The notes beneath the pieces were generated by a model. The model was not told where the DNA came from and searched no databases. It worked only from the letters and a program-made list of their open reading frames with translations. This document shows positions 1 to 11,910 of a DNA stretch of 64,000 nt, one piece after another. The stretch covers positions 39,463,001 through 39,527,000 of the forward strand of contig JAZHRO010000055.1 in assembly GCA_037157565.1 (NCBI GenBank), given 5' to 3'. Made by a program: the position numbers and the translations under genes. Within the stretch, counting starts at the first letter, position 1, and each line of letters begins with the position of its first letter. Source of the stretch: Thalassia testudinum (taxonomy: Eukaryota > Streptophyta > Magnoliopsida > Alismatales > Hydrocharitaceae).

Positions 1-674
1 AATCTGACCCCCGTACACTTCGTGAATTTTTAAAAATTTTATACTTGGAATTTTTTAAAATAATGGTGGCGTTTGAAAGATGGTTTGAATATGAAGGTTT
101 GGCCCGAATTTCAGAATTTTTTAATTACTATTTTTTCTGACAATCGAATTTTTAACTCAAGCTTGACATCTGGCCGAAAATTAGGAGATGGTGGAAAAGC
201 TTTTTAAAGAGGTTTGAATTGAAATCTAGGCTTTCCACCAAAGAGGATATTTTTTCTTTCAAAACTTTTGCACATTTTTTTTTTCAAAAAGAATTTTTCA
301 AAAGATTCACAGAAAATATATATATTTTTTTCAAACTAACCTAAGCTCGAAAAGAAATCTAATCTAGATTTTTTTTTTCAAAATTTTCCTTTTTGATTTT
401 TTTTTCTTTTTTCACGAAAATGAGAAAAATCCTTTTTTTTTTGCAAAAGAGATTGCAGAAAGTAGATCTAATCCGAGGGTTCAAAAAATAAACTTAATCT
501 ACGATAGATGATGTGCACCTGATTTTTCATTGCCACGCTCGATGTGTGCGCGGATCCCGTTTTCGTTCCGTGTTGTCTTGCACATTAAAAACAAAGTAGA
601 GGTAGATTTGTCAGTGATAGATTAAAAGATCGAAATCAAGAAAATGATGTTGCCACCCCGGCAACGGCGTCATT
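1..674 (-). mobile_element. Internal leader of Athila-like element C (body continues left of window)
   Basis: This AT-rich, T-tract-rich stretch lies just inside a primer-binding site (656-672, minus strand), so it should be the untranslated leader between the 5' LTR and gag of a minus-strand retrotransposon. No open frame of useful length is visible. The rest of the element would lie left of base 1. Confidence 0.6.
656..672 (-). other. Primer-binding site of element C (tRNA-Asp type)
   Basis: On the minus strand it reads TGACGCCGTTGCCGGGG, close to the TGGCGCCGTTGCCGGGG form that is typical of Athila/Tat elements. It sits two bases from the LTR end at 675, the usual spacing. This fixes the orientation of element C. 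Confidence 0.85.
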
Positions 675-1477
675 TGACAGAAATGCCATTTTCGCGCATT
701 TGGAAGTCGTCGGAAATCGTAGTATAGTCGCGCAAAAACGTTCGTCAAAAATTGATTTCTAAAGATAATGAGACTTGAGTCCCGGTTGTTCGTCTCTGGG
801 AGGCATTGCTTTTACTTTTGAAATAGATCTTTTTGCCGCTCTATTTTGTTTAGAATCGCATGCCGGTTCATGATTATTACGTATTTACGTACGGCATGCT
901 TAGTTGCAAGAATATTAAGAGTTAGAAGCAGGCAACATTAATCACGCAAAAGATAATAGCAATCATTAAGCTCATGGTGATTTCAAACAGATAGAGATAT
1001 ATATATATAAATGTGTTTTCATTCATTCATTTGGGAGTTGTTGTACAAGGAATCTAGAGGAAAGCTTGTACATAAATGCTTGAAAATTAAATCTAGCTAT
1101 CAAAAAATGATCGCATACAAGAATCGATGGGGGGATTTCGCATGCATCATTGGGGGAGAAGTAAGACTACACTACTAAGTAGTAAATAAACGCAGTAAAT
1201 ATACAAAGAGCATAATCTAAATCTAGCATAATGGAAGGGCATTCAGGGGTGGTCCCCGATGGCCTTTGAATGGTTGAGAGAAGAAGGAGGGGCGGCCAAT
1301 GGAACTTAGGCCGACCCTTGGAGAGAGGTTGGGGAGCTGATCCAGCTTCCTGGAGTGGAGATGGTGGCCTCCATGGTGGTGCTCAACTCGTGGAGGTGGA
1401 GTGGAGATGGAAGTAGCTATTCTAAGTGGAATGGATGCCAAGGAAGTGAATGGGTGCAAATGGCCACCCAAGGGGTC

Positions 1478-1486
1478 TTTTTATAG
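1478..1486 (-). promoter_or_regulatory. Putative TATA box, LTR of element C
   Basis: A CTATAAAAA-type sequence on the minus strand, at the same relative place as the CTATAAAAG boxes of the other Athila LTRs and directly downstream of a palindrome cluster. Confidence 0.5.
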
Positions 1487-1498
1487 ACCTAAGGGAAG

Positions 1499-1987
1499 CT
1501 CTCTAGAGAATTATGGAATTATCTAGAGAGGCCTATGGTGGGAGCTCGTGGGAGAGTGAGAGAGAGAGTGGATGGTGGCTTTTAGATCCACCAAATGTGG
1601 ATCTAAAAATTGAATGGCTCTTGGTTGCTATTTTTGGCAACCAAGGCAACCACACATGGTAGAGAGTTCTAGAGAACTCTAGGCTAGATATTTTTGTGTG
1701 GATGGTGTGTGTGGGTGTGTGTGGGTCGAAACTTAGGTGGCTAGGTTGATTAGGTTTGGTTTTAGTGGGTTTAGGTCAAGGTAGGTCTCAAATTAGGGTT
1801 ATAAACCCTAATTCACTAAGGTAAAGTGCAATTAAAATTAATACAAGTTTAATTGGGTGTGTGGAAACTTAATTGAGAGTAAAACAACTCAATTAAGTCA
1901 GGTCTAGGTCAATTGGACTCTCACTGAGTCCAATTGGACAGTGTGTGCTGAGATCAGGGCTCAATTGGACTCAATGAGTCCAATTGA
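1499..1987. repeat. Cluster of seven palindromes in U3 of element C
   Basis: Inverted repeats with exact arms: 1499-1507/1522-1530 (9 bp), 1580-1591/1597-1608 (12 bp, loop 5), 1621-1628/1637-1644 (8 bp), 1663-1670/1673-1680 (8 bp), 1868-1877/1888-1897 (10 bp), 1910-1920/1926-1936 (11 bp) and 1961-1972/1976-1987 (12 bp, loop 3). All lie upstream of the putative TATA box in the element's orientation. Confidence 0.85.
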
Positions 1988-2186
1988 ATAGGCTGATGGA
2001 ATTGACTAAGATCCAAGTCAATTAGGTTTAGTGAGGACCTAATTGAGTCTTTAGGGAGGTCTAGAGGTGATGTACTAGGGTTAGGGCACCTTAATTTATG
2101 TTCCTATGGGGTTGGAATTGGGTTTATGGACCTAGAGAACCAAGATCAAGGCTTAAATCTCAAAACAGGAATTGGAGAGTAGTATC

Positions 2187-2417
2187 AGACGTCTAATAAT
2201 ATAATCAGACATCTTATCCTCAAAAACCAGTAGTCCAGACTTGTTGTCTGGACGTCCAATCAGAGTCAGGAAGGATTTCGGGTTCTGTTTTGGGTATTCT
2301 CCAGAAATTAGACGTCTGAAAAAGTGTCTGGACGTCCAATAACACTGCAGAAGTGGGTTTGAAGTGTGCGGGAGTTGGCTAAGGGTCCTGGACGTCTTAA
2401 AACTTATCTGGACGTCC
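2187..2417. promoter_or_regulatory. Paired AGACGTCT-type palindromes in LTR of element C
   Basis: Copies start at 2187/2207, 2310/2330 and 2390/2410, each pair exactly 20 bp apart. Another lies at 2250. Variants are GGACGTCC, GGACGTCT and AGACATCT. The core has ACGT, which plant bZIP factors can bind, but a function here is only inference. Confidence 0.7.
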
Positions 2418-2899
2418 GGAGAAGGGTTGGAACTAGGGTTTTTGGGCCTCCTTTGGTGTTGTGACCTAATCTAAGGGTGGCTAAGGCTTGGGAAAGTCTC
2501 TAGCTATCCTAGGGCTAGGATGGACCTAAGCTCTTCACATTTTACTGCTTTATTCCTACTTAATAGAATAACAAACTTTTAACCCCCTTACATTATTATT
2601 CCTACATCTAAACTAGGCCTTCTGCTCCAGCTCTGCTACAACTCCTGTTATTCCTGATCCAGCTTCAGATCCAACTCATGATCAACTTATTCCCTGCAAT
2701 CGGCATAATGCACTTAATCAGCACATTATAACATTATTTTATGCATAGCTAATGGAAAGCAGTAAAGATGCAGATAATGCGTGTGCATGCATGAATAACC
2801 TTAACTTATGCTAAGTGCTAGCCTAATTTAAGTCAATTAAGACCTATGATTGCTACGCAATCACTCAGGGAGAATGGAGGGTAAAGGATATCTCAATCA

Positions 2900-4095
2900 A
2901 ATTTGTATCGGTCATGTCGATGAATGGTTTGAGTCTGACCGTTCACGACGAAGGGTTCGGAATCGTGGCTGACTAGATTGATTTTAATCGCAACATTTCC
3001 ATAGATTCGTCAGACTAAGTAGGGTCCAATCCATTTGATCGCAATTTTCCTGGGAACAGTTCGAGTCTGGCATCGAAGAGTAGGGCCTTTTGACCAGGAT
3101 GAAAGATCTTTCTAGATATGTGCTTGTCGTGAAAGGCTTTAACCCGCTCTTTGTAAATTCGCGAGTTCTCATACGCGTTGTAGCGTAATTCATCGATCTC
3201 GCTCATTTGAGGCTTTCTATGGGTTCCAACCTTAGAAAGATCTAGGTTGCAATTCTGTACCACCCAATAGGCTTTTTGCTCCAATTTGACGGGGAGGTGA
3301 CATGCTTTCCCGTACACCAATCTGAAGGGGGACATACCTAATTGGGTCTTGTGGGCAGTCCTATAAGCCCACAAGGCTTTCGGAAGCCAGGATGACCAAT
3401 CCTTCCTGTCAGGTCGAACAATAACCTGGAGGATTTTCTTGATCTCCCCGTTTGATAACTCAACTAGACCATTAGTTTGGGGGTGGTAAGGAGAAGAGAT
3501 TCAGTGTGACACCCCGTATTTGGTCATCAGTGACCTGAACTGAGCATTTGTGAAATGAGTCCCTTCATCGGAAATTATAGCACGCGGAATCTAAACCATG
3601 AGAAGATGTTCTGATGAATGAATTTGATAACAACTTTATGATCATTGGTTCGGGTCGGAATGGCTTCGATCCATTTGGACACATAGTCAACAATGAGTAA
3701 AATGTGCTCAAAGCCGTCTGAGATAGGGAAGGGTCCCATAAAATCAATCCCCCAAATGTCAAAAATTTCGCATACTAGAATCAGCTGTAAAGGCATCATA
3801 TCTCGAAGTCTTATGTTGCCCAAGGTCTGGCAACAGGTACATGCCTTACAGTGATTATACGCATCTTTGAAAATTGTGGGCCAATAGAAGACACACTGGA
3901 GGACTTTCGTTGCATTTTATGACCTGAAAAACGTCCACCGCATGCCTAGTCGTGGCAGAAAGAGAGTATGCCTTGGATTTCTGCTTCCACGACACATCGT
4001 CGAATTATTTGATCAACATTAATGTGGAAAAGATACGGGTCTTCCCAAAAGTAATACTTGGCATCGGAAAGCAATTTGTCCTTCTTGGCCTTTGG
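2900..4095 (-). pseudogene. Athila A integrase remnant
   Basis: This is the 3' part of pol, which would integrate the cDNA. Pieces in several frames show the integrase core ([12 protein letters not shown] at about 3750, then a [14 protein letters not shown] stretch) and the C-terminal part ([29 protein letters not shown] at 3374-3287, given here in outline only), typical of Athila integrase. At least two frameshifts split it: the core lies at 3823-3575, the C-terminal part at 3374-3015. The catalytic region between them is broken, so it is not functional. Homologous residues are seen in element B. Confidence 0.85.
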
Positions 4096-4590
4096 CTAAT
4101 CGGACGGGATTTGATGTGATGCCAAGTAGTTTAGTATATCAGCAAACCATGGAAGCCCTGTATTGATAGTCAGAAGGTGCTCATTAGGAAAATGTTCCAT
4201 GATGGGTCTGGAAGGGTTGATGATCTCAAAAGGAAGGCGGGACAAGTGATCAGCTACCACGTTCTGTTTTCCCGCTTTGTCATGAATCTCGAGGTCAAAT
4301 TCTTGCAATAGCAAGATCCAGCAGATTAATCGAGGTTGCACGTCCTTCTTTGCAAGGAGATGCCTCACAGCTGTGTGATCCGAGTAGATGATAACACGAG
4401 AACCCAAGAGATATGATCTGAATTTTTCCAGGGCAAATACTACGGCTAGCAACTCTTTCTCAGTAATTGTGTAGTTACACTGAGCCTCGTCAAGTGTTTT
4501 GCTAGCATAGTAAATGACCATGGGTTTCCCGTCAATTTTCTGCCCCAATACCGCTCCTACAGTGAAATCAGATGCATCGCACATGATCTC
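4096..4590 (-). pseudogene. Athila A RNase H domain
   Basis: An open stretch of 162 codons at 4584-4096 starts with [15 protein letters not shown], where the DAS motif carries a catalytic Asp of retroelement RNase H, and includes [12 protein letters not shown] and a SDHTAVRHL segment. It ends with a linker typical of the Athila pol. It lies in a different frame from the upstream RT, so the polyprotein is interrupted. RNase H would remove the RNA strand during reverse transcription. Confidence 0.85.
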
Positions 4591-5690
4591 AAAGGTTTGA
4601 GACCACTCAGGGGACTGTAGGATTGGGGCTTGGGTAACTCGGTCACGGAGGATCTCAAATGCTTGAGTGCATCCTTGGAGATCTCAAAAGGTACATCCTT
4701 AGAGAAACGAGTGGTCAGGGGGCGCGTGATTTTCAAAAAATCAGGGATAAATCGACGGTAAAAATCGACGTGCCCTAGAAAAGATAAGATGTCCTTGATC
4801 GAGCTAGGCATAGGGATTTTGGAAATCAAGTTCACCTTGGCTCGATCAACTTGGATCCTTTCTCTGAAATCAGATGTCCGAGGACAATTCCTTCAGGCAC
4901 CATGAAATGGCTCTTTTCCCAGGAAAGAACCAAATTCACTTCAATGCACCGCTTGAGGATTTGGACCAAGTGCAGGAGGCAATCGTCAAATGATGCTTCG
5001 AAAATTGAAAAGTCATCCATGAAGACTTCCAGATAATCACCTACCATATTTGAGAATATGGCAAGCATGAACCGCTGAAAAGTTACAGGTGCATTGCAGA
5101 GACCGAACGGCATCCTTCGGAATGCGTACGTCCCAAAGGGGCAGGTGAAGGTGGTCTTTTCTTGGTCCTCAGGATGGATTGCCACTTGGTTATAACCTGA
5201 GTACCTGTCCAGAAAGCAGAAGAACTTATTTCCCGCTAGTTTCTCGAGGATCTGATCAATAAATGGTAGTGGGAAATGATCCTTCTTCGTGGAGGAATTG
5301 AGTCTTCTGTAATCAATGCAGACTCTCCACGAGTTAGCCACACGGGTCGGTATGACTTCTCCGATTTCAGTCATAATGACGGTGAGTCCTGCCTTCTTAG
5401 GCACAACCTGGATTGGACTCACCCACTGACTGTCAAAGATCGAGTAGATGATCCCTACATCCAACCACTTAATGATCTCCTTTTTCACGACCTCTTGCAG
5501 ATTAGGATTCAAATGTCTCTGCATTTCCCCTGAAGGTTGTGTGCCCTCTTCGGTGTAGATTCGGTGTGTACAATAAGAGGGACTAATGCCAGTCCAATCA
5601 TCGAGAGTCCATCCAATGGCTCTACAATGTTGCTGGAGAATAGTAATCAGGCGGGATTCAGTCAAGTGTGAGTTTGGAGTTGATAATCAC
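4591..5690 (-). pseudogene. Athila A reverse transcriptase
   Basis: The main open part, 5665-4832, holds the Athila signature around NPNLQEVVKKEIIKWLDVG, then PKKAG, an FFCFLDRYSGYNQ block and the catalytic FMDD (YxDD box) in EVFMDDFSIF. The Gly of the usual LDGYSGYNQ motif is Arg here. The next segment (4835-4557, ISKIPMPSSIKDILSFLGH) is the connection domain in another frame, so there is a frameshift near 4835. It would copy the element's RNA, but it is dead in this copy. Confidence 0.9.
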
Positions 5691-6019
5691 AGGAAACGTC
5701 TGATTGGAACCCAAAAAGACGTATTTCAGATAGTTGGGAAGAGGCTTGAGTTCTAGACCAGGTTATCAGCAGCAACGGGTGGTTCAGGGTGTGTGTCAGG
5801 AGCAAGGGAGGGAGTTATGGGTCTATCTAGATCAGGGTCAGACTCCTCTGTTTGCGAGTTTTGATCTTCTGGTGGTTGATAAAAAATAATCAGGTTGTCC
5901 TCGATATACGGTTCATCAACTATGACTTTGATATCACATATTTGTTCTATAACACCGCAATTAATCCCTTGTTGGGCCTTAAAGATGTCAATCTTCAGTG
6001 TTTGGTTCCCAAATTTTAG

Positions 6020-6478
6020 TTATATTTGGCCCTCCTTACAGTTTATATTGGCCCTAGCAGTGGTCAGAAAAGGTGTTCCTAGTATAATCGGTGTATCCCT
6101 TGGGTTTTCAGGTGCATCCATATCCAAGACTATAAAGTCCACCGGGAAGTAGAAATCCCGTACCCTAACAATGACATTCTCGAGTACTCCTTTAGGCGAT
6201 TTGATGGATCGATCAGCTAACTGCAATGTCACCTTTGTCTGTTTAAGCTCAGATTCTTCAAGGTGGTCAAGGAGGGATGTAGGCATTAGGTTTATGGAGG
6301 CACCTAGATCTAACAAGGCTCTGTCGAATTGAGTATCACCAATAGTACATGAAATTAGGGGAGTAGCTAGGTCTTTAGCCTTAGGTAGGAGTTTGCTCAA
6401 GATTACAGAGTTGGCTTGCTCTGACAGTACAATCGGACTCCCACTTTTGGTTCGCGGCTTACGCTTTAGTGTGCACAC
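6020..6478 (-). pseudogene. Athila A aspartic protease domain
   Basis: The open stretch encodes RALLDLGASINLMPTSL; LDLGAS stands where the D-T/S-G catalytic motif of retroelement proteases is found, and DLGAS is the form usual in Athila. Downstream are DFIVLDMDAPE and PIILGTPFLTTARA, the typical flap and C-terminal segments. The protease would cut the gag-pol polyprotein. It lies between gag and RT as expected. The linker from 6479 to 7227 is broken into short pieces. Confidence 0.88.
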
Positions 6479-7227
6479 GTCTTTTAGAAATCATGCGTAA
6501 GCTGGTACGTGGTGGATTGCATCCATCAAGGGGATGTTTATATGGACCTGTTCAAAGAGCTTGACTAGATCCTCCTCAGGAGCCATGGGTTTGGTTATCC
6601 TCTTTCCCTTGGTTAAGGCCTCGGGAAATGGAACCTTGGTTGGTTCCTCTAGAATAGGTCCAGGTTCTTGATCTGGGATAGGGGAGTCCTGGATAACTAT
6701 CCTAGGGCTTGGGTTACTACCAGGTTTGAAGTGGTTTGGATAAGGTGGGTCTTGAGTGCTTTACCATTACGGGTTGTTACGGAGTTTAGTCCTGCCTGGT
6801 TTTGGTTTGGGGTTGGTAAAATAGGTGGCTGCTATTGAAATCCCGCGTAAGATGTCGAAGCTTCCATCCCGTCGGGTGATGGAATAGAAGGGGCTTGATA
6901 AATCATGTGGGCATGGCCTGGATTTGGGTTCATAGTGCACTTCTGGGTCGTCATGTTATTTTGATTCGGCAGAGGTTGCGAAGGGAGTGTGCCAGGTTGG
7001 CGGGAATTCATCATTTGGGCGAGTTGATTACAAACCTCTGTGATCTCGTCCTTGTGCTATTTTTGTATTACCGCATTCATTTTCTGAATGTCAGCCAGAG
7101 TTTGAAGGATAAGAGTCATTTGATTTGCTTGGTTTGGCCCAGATTGATAGGTGGGGTTGGGTCGAGGCTGAGGAGGCTGATATGGACGAGGAGCTTGTGG
7201 ATGGGGTTGATAAGGTGGTCTTTGATT
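6479..7227 (-). pseudogene. Athila A gag-protease linker (broken)
   Basis: Low-complexity Pro/Gln/Asn-rich linker between the gag core and protease, seen as short pieces such as HAHMIYQAPSIPSPDGME on the minus strand (about 6910-6850). The matching part of element B is colinear. No intact frame. Confidence 0.7.
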
Positions 7228-8559
7228 CTAAGAATTTCCTACGCACAGGAAGTTGGGATGATTCCACCATTCAGGGTTATAGGTATTGGAGAATGGGTCA
7301 TTCTGGATGGCGTTGAGGTCCTCGCAGGTCTGAGGAGCCTCAAGAAAATTAGAGTATGAGGGTTTAGAGTTCCCCCAACTAGAATAGGTCAGATCAGAGG
7401 TTCCTCCGATCCTGGAGTCAAACGAGGGTGGATATGGGTCCATCCCCTGAGAAGATCGGTGATAGATGTTTTGCACAGTTTCCCTTACAAGAGGTGGTTG
7501 TGCAAATGAGTTTTGCGTAGAGGTGGCTCGTTGCAGATGCCGAGTTAGCTCGCCTACCTTCTTCTTTATGATAGAGACCTTGTCCAACCGACTGGCCATC
7601 AGTTCCAAGTCGATAGATGTGGACAGGCCCTGCATCTCATGTGCTCCCCTAGGATTCGTTGATGCGCGGGCGTTCGTCCGGTCAAATAGGCCCATGGAGT
7701 CATTATTGATGGAGTTCTCGCACATATTATCGAGAATCTCCCACACTGTGTCTTCGTGTTGACCCATGATGTTTCCTCCGTAGGATGCATTAAGGAACAA
7801 TAGAATATCTTCCTGGAGTCCCTGGTAAAAAGACTGGACTTGTTGCCATTTAGGAACTTCGTGATGGGGGCACTTTCGCATGAGATCCAAGAATCGGTTC
7901 CATGCCTCATGAAGAGGTTCTCCCAATTGTTGAGTGAAGTGAGTGATCTGGTGGCGCAAGGCATTCGTCCGGCCAACGGGGAAGAACCTTTTCAAAAATT
8001 TGGACTGGAGTTCATCCCATGTGTTGATCGGATGCATCTGAGTCTGATACCAATGAGCAGTCTTGTCCATGAGGGAGAAAGAAAATATTTTCATAAGCAG
8101 AATATCCGGATTTTGTACATCTGACCCGAAGGTTTGGGCCAGATGTTTGAGTTGTTTGATGTGCTGGAATGGATCATCGGAGTTAAGCTCATGGAATTTT
8201 GGAATGGCATGAATCATGTTGGACTTGAGTTCAGAATCAAGACCTCCAGCCGAGATTTGGACTCGAGGCTCGATCGCCACCGCAGTGGGATTATAGTGAT
8301 CTCGCATCATAGGACGCTGCGGCGGGTTTACAAAGTTCTGGAATAGATCATTCAAGCACTGAAGTAGGTGTCTGAGGTTGTTCTCTTCTTCAATTGGTTG
8401 TGCCATGATGGAAGAAGGCGAGCTTGGTTTTGATGAATCAGAGGAGAGGTCTATGTGGTGGGGTTGCTGCACAAACACGGGCGTTGAAGCTTGGCCTCGG
8501 CTGGAGTGAATTTCTAAAGGAGGTCTTAAGGATGGTCTTAAGGACCTCCTACCAAACAT
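7228..8559 (-). pseudogene. Athila A gag
   Basis: A 443-codon open stretch that starts MFGRRSLRP. The same start context is seen in element B (ATG at 47203), which supports it. The core (MIHAIPKFHELNSDD, LMKIFSFSLMDKTAHWY, SKFLKRFFPVGRT, FLDLMRKCPHH) matches the retrotransposon gag capsid domain of Athila. A Q/P/S-rich tail follows. It forms the virus-like particle in active relatives. This is the longest intact stretch of element A, but the polyprotein downstream is broken. Confidence 0.9.
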
Positions 8560-9492
8560 GCATTGAAATATTAGATGAGATTAGAATGTGCTAGACCCAA
8601 TTGAGACACCCAAAAATTTGGATAACTATAGAGGTTTGGGGCGGATGATACCCTTTAGTCAGAAAAAGCCGTCCACCTGAGAAATACCTGGGTAGCCAAA
8701 GAGGGAGAGTCCCACAATGACCCGTATACGGTAGAACATCCCCACGAGTTACAGGGTTTCCCCTACCCAACCTCTCTTGCCACTGAGATTCCAGGTAGAC
8801 TAGAATGGGGACCTTGACCTCTTAAGTCTACCACTTTTAATTAGGATCAAGATGCTTAGGGTTTCACTTAAATTTTAGATATTTTGAATGCAAAAAGTGA
8901 CCTAATTTCAAAGTTGGTTGACCTATGGGGTCAACTTCACCTCTTTGTCCTTTGAGAGTTTTTAGGTCCTTTCTTTTAGGGTTCAAGTGACTTGAGAGCT
9001 TGATTTTTTTTAGGGTTTCTCTTAGATAAGTCTTTTCAATCAAGGCCTAGGCACACCTCTTTTTGAAAAATTTTGCTTCTTGCTTCGAGAAGATGTGTCT
9101 CTAAAAACCATTTATTGGAATCCTTAAGTTGGCTCTAATTGGTCCAATTTAGTTGCCACAAAGATGGTATCTAGGGCTCAATTAAGAAGGTGCTAGCCCT
9201 AGTTACCTTAAATGGATGCATAATTCAAAAATGTGTTGAAATTAAAATCAAGAAATTTTGGTGAATTACTAGATATGGAAAGTAGGTAGCCCTAGATTGA
9301 TTTTCTCTTTGTTTTTCCTTTACAGAATTGAGGGGATTAAGAGAGAGGGCGAATGAGAAATTTACCTGCCCTTGGTGTGGTTGTTGTGTAGCTATCTTCT
9401 TTTCTTTCCCTGAAACAATCACAACAGAAGAAATAGATCAAGTTAGTATTGAATCCAAAGTGGTGATCAAAGTTTCTAAATTGCCTGTTGCA
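8560..9492 (-). other. Athila A leader between PBS and gag
   Basis: Untranslated leader with no convincing reading frame. The homologous stretch in element B is 46256-47202. Both share short blocks, for example a segment near 8760-8830 that parallels 46950-47030 in opposite orientation. Confidence 0.7.
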
Positions 9493-9509
9493 CCCTGGAA
9501 ACGGTGCCA
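9493..9509 (-). other. Primer-binding site of Athila A
   Basis: On the minus strand it reads TGGCACCGTTTCCAGGG, a decayed form of the tRNA-Asp type site TGGCGCCGTTGCTGGGG seen in element B. It lies seven bases from the LTR end, four more than in B. Confidence 0.85.
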
Positions 9510-11793
9510 AAATATTTGTTGAAAGCGAAATCGGGTTTATAATAATTGAGTTGTAGTATAACCAAAATCTCTTTGAAAACAAATGAAAATTTATTACTTG
9601 AAAAATATGAATCCAAGGCTGAACACAGGGGGCAAATTGGGATTTAAAAACTAAGAATACAACTTTCAACCTTATAAAATGTAATGATCAATCAAAATTA
9701 TGAAGCAAGAAAAATAGTTTCAATGTATATAGAAGCTCAAAAATATAAAGATGGATGTAAAAATCAGATAATTCTTTCTCTCTTCTTTGCTTCTGGCTTG
9801 AGCTTGCTCTGTTCTTCTTCTTCCTTTTTCATTCTCTGATTTCTGGCTTTGGCTTCTTCTTTCTCTCTTCTTCTTTTTCCTTTCCTCTGATTGCTGGCCT
9901 TGGCTTCTCTTTCTTTCTTCTTTCTCTTTCTCTGCTTCTAACTTTAGCCGAGCCTTCTTCTTCCTTTGCTTTTCTACTGAAGCTTCCTTCTCCTTCCTTC
10001 TTCCTTCTTCTTCCCTTGCAACTTCAACCTTAGCCACTGTTGAGGCTTCTTTCTTCCTCTTCTTCCTTGGCTTCACCCTCCTGGAGAGCAAAACCTAACC
10101 CCTACCCTCCACGCGAACTCTCCTCTCTTTCTTCTCTCTTAGGCTCGCTCTCCCAGAGCCTTTCTTGGGTAAACGGGTCAGGTAAGCACTTTCGTGACCA
10201 GGCCCACCGGTGTGTGTGGTGGGTGAGGAGTGCGCGGGTAGTCGGGTCGAGCACCAGGTTCGCGGGGCGTGGGGCGCGGACGAGGCGTGAAGGGCGAGTG
10301 GGACCTCACCCCATGTCAGGAGGCGCTAAGCCCCTAGCAGTTTTTCAATTTATCCCACGTCGCTTGCTCATAGATTTTCGAGGTGGGACTACATGTCCCA
10401 CTCGCTTCTCGCGCGCACCCGTAGTAGGTCTTCCCTTGATTGCTGAGGCTGCAGGTGCTTTAACCTTCAATTGATGGGCGCAAGTCATTCGCAAGGGGAA
10501 ACCACATGCCTGGGACCTGGGCCCCTGGCACCTGGAGCCTGCTGTGAAGCTAGCAAGCTTCTTCAAGCTTACTTTAATGGCAGGTAAGGGTCCTGTACCT
10601 GTCAACACGAATACGGCCTCGCAGCCTTGTCAAATTACTCAGAAGGCTTCACTGTGACACGGCGAAGGTGGCCCAGGTGCTGGTGTGGTGCGGGACAGCC
10701 TGGGCGTGCTTGCCTTGGTCGTTCTGTGGCCGTGGAATTTGGTGTGTTCGGGGGGAGTGAGTGGAGGTTGTGGCAGTTAATGGAGAGGGGGAAAGTGATC
10801 AGTGGGATGAGGCGATGCTTTCGAGGTGGTTGGTGAGGTGGGTGGGTGCGTGGAGTAATGGATACACCTCGCCGGTGGTCTGTCGGAGGTGGAGAAGATG
10901 GTGGTGGTCTGTGGTTATCGGGGCATGGAATTGGAAATAGACAAGGGGAAAAGAAAGAGTAGAGGAAGGGGACTTATCTGCGAGCAGCTAGACGAAGGGG
11001 GAGCAGAGGGGGCGAACGGTGTGTATATGCCATCACCGAAGACGAAGACCTAGAGAGAGAGGAGGCGTCGACAAGAGGTAGATAGGCGCGGGCGCAGGTG
11101 TGGTGCGACGTGGAAGAAGGAGGAGGAGTCGCTGGAGCTTGTCGAGCTTTTTGGCCGAAGGGGAAGGGTGGAATTTTGTGGGAATCTGAAGCCAAAACAA
11201 GCTTGGAATGACCAGGAGGATCTGGGTGTAGGATCTAAAATATGGAATATATGGCTATGTGCACAAACACTCAAGAACAATATTAGTAATAACAAGAAAG
11301 ATTTGCACAATCAATTCAAACCATAAAAGGACACAAAATGTATAGTGGTTCCCTTCCCTTGGGTACTCTACTACCTAAGCCTCCCAACTTAGGATTTTTA
11401 ACCTGATTCCCTCAACCCTGAGGGAATCAATTTACTAAACCGAGGTAATTAACGAGTGACCTTAAATCAAATACAACAACGGGTTTGTTACAACCCAATG
11501 AGCAACAAGCTCAAAATATAAATAAGAACTGGTGTAAGAAAGAGAACTCTTACAACATGAATTCCTATGCTTCTCAACAATAATTAAAACAATATTACCG
11601 ATTTGAGAGCTTAGGATGAACGTGAATCGCTTCGTAGATGCCTGAGAAAAACACGTCGTTGATCCTGTAAGAATGTAGAGAGAGTGAATGGCAAGCTTCT
11701 TCTTTCTCTCTTGAAAATATGGTGGAAATTTGAAATATAGCTCTAGAAAATTTTCTTCTCTTTTCTTATATGCAAACTAAGTGTCCAAGGGTT

Positions 11794-11802
11794 TATTTAT
11801 AG
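11794..11802 (-). promoter_or_regulatory. Putative TATA box of solo LTR E
   Basis: CTATAAATA on the minus strand, about 110 bp downstream (in LTR orientation) of the palindrome pairs. Confidence 0.5.
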
Positions 11803-11910
11803 AGTTAGGACCTTAGTGGGTTGTCTACTAGACGTTGGGGTTTAAATCCCAACGTTCATATAACAAAAATTAATTTTCTAGCCATTCAGTTTTGAGCCAA
11901 CGACTACCTG

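Larger units (their letters stand above)
675..2863 (-). repeat. 5' LTR of Athila-like element C
   Basis: About 2.19 kb. On the minus strand it starts TGATTGCGTAGCAATCA (itself an inverted repeat) and ends TGTCA next to the PBS. The start matches the form of the other Athila LTRs in the window (TGATGGGAACACCATCA). The outer edge interrupts element A: A's conserved 3' sequence resumes at 2864, and 2864-2868 (CTCAG) is the expected TSD. The partner TSD is outside the window. The U3 part is unusually rich in palindromes. Confidence 0.8.

Noticed and set aside
9720..10091. 123-codon Lys/Glu/Arg-rich minus-strand frame
   Set aside because: Encoded by a CTT/TTC-rich tract of the Athila A LTR; low complexity.
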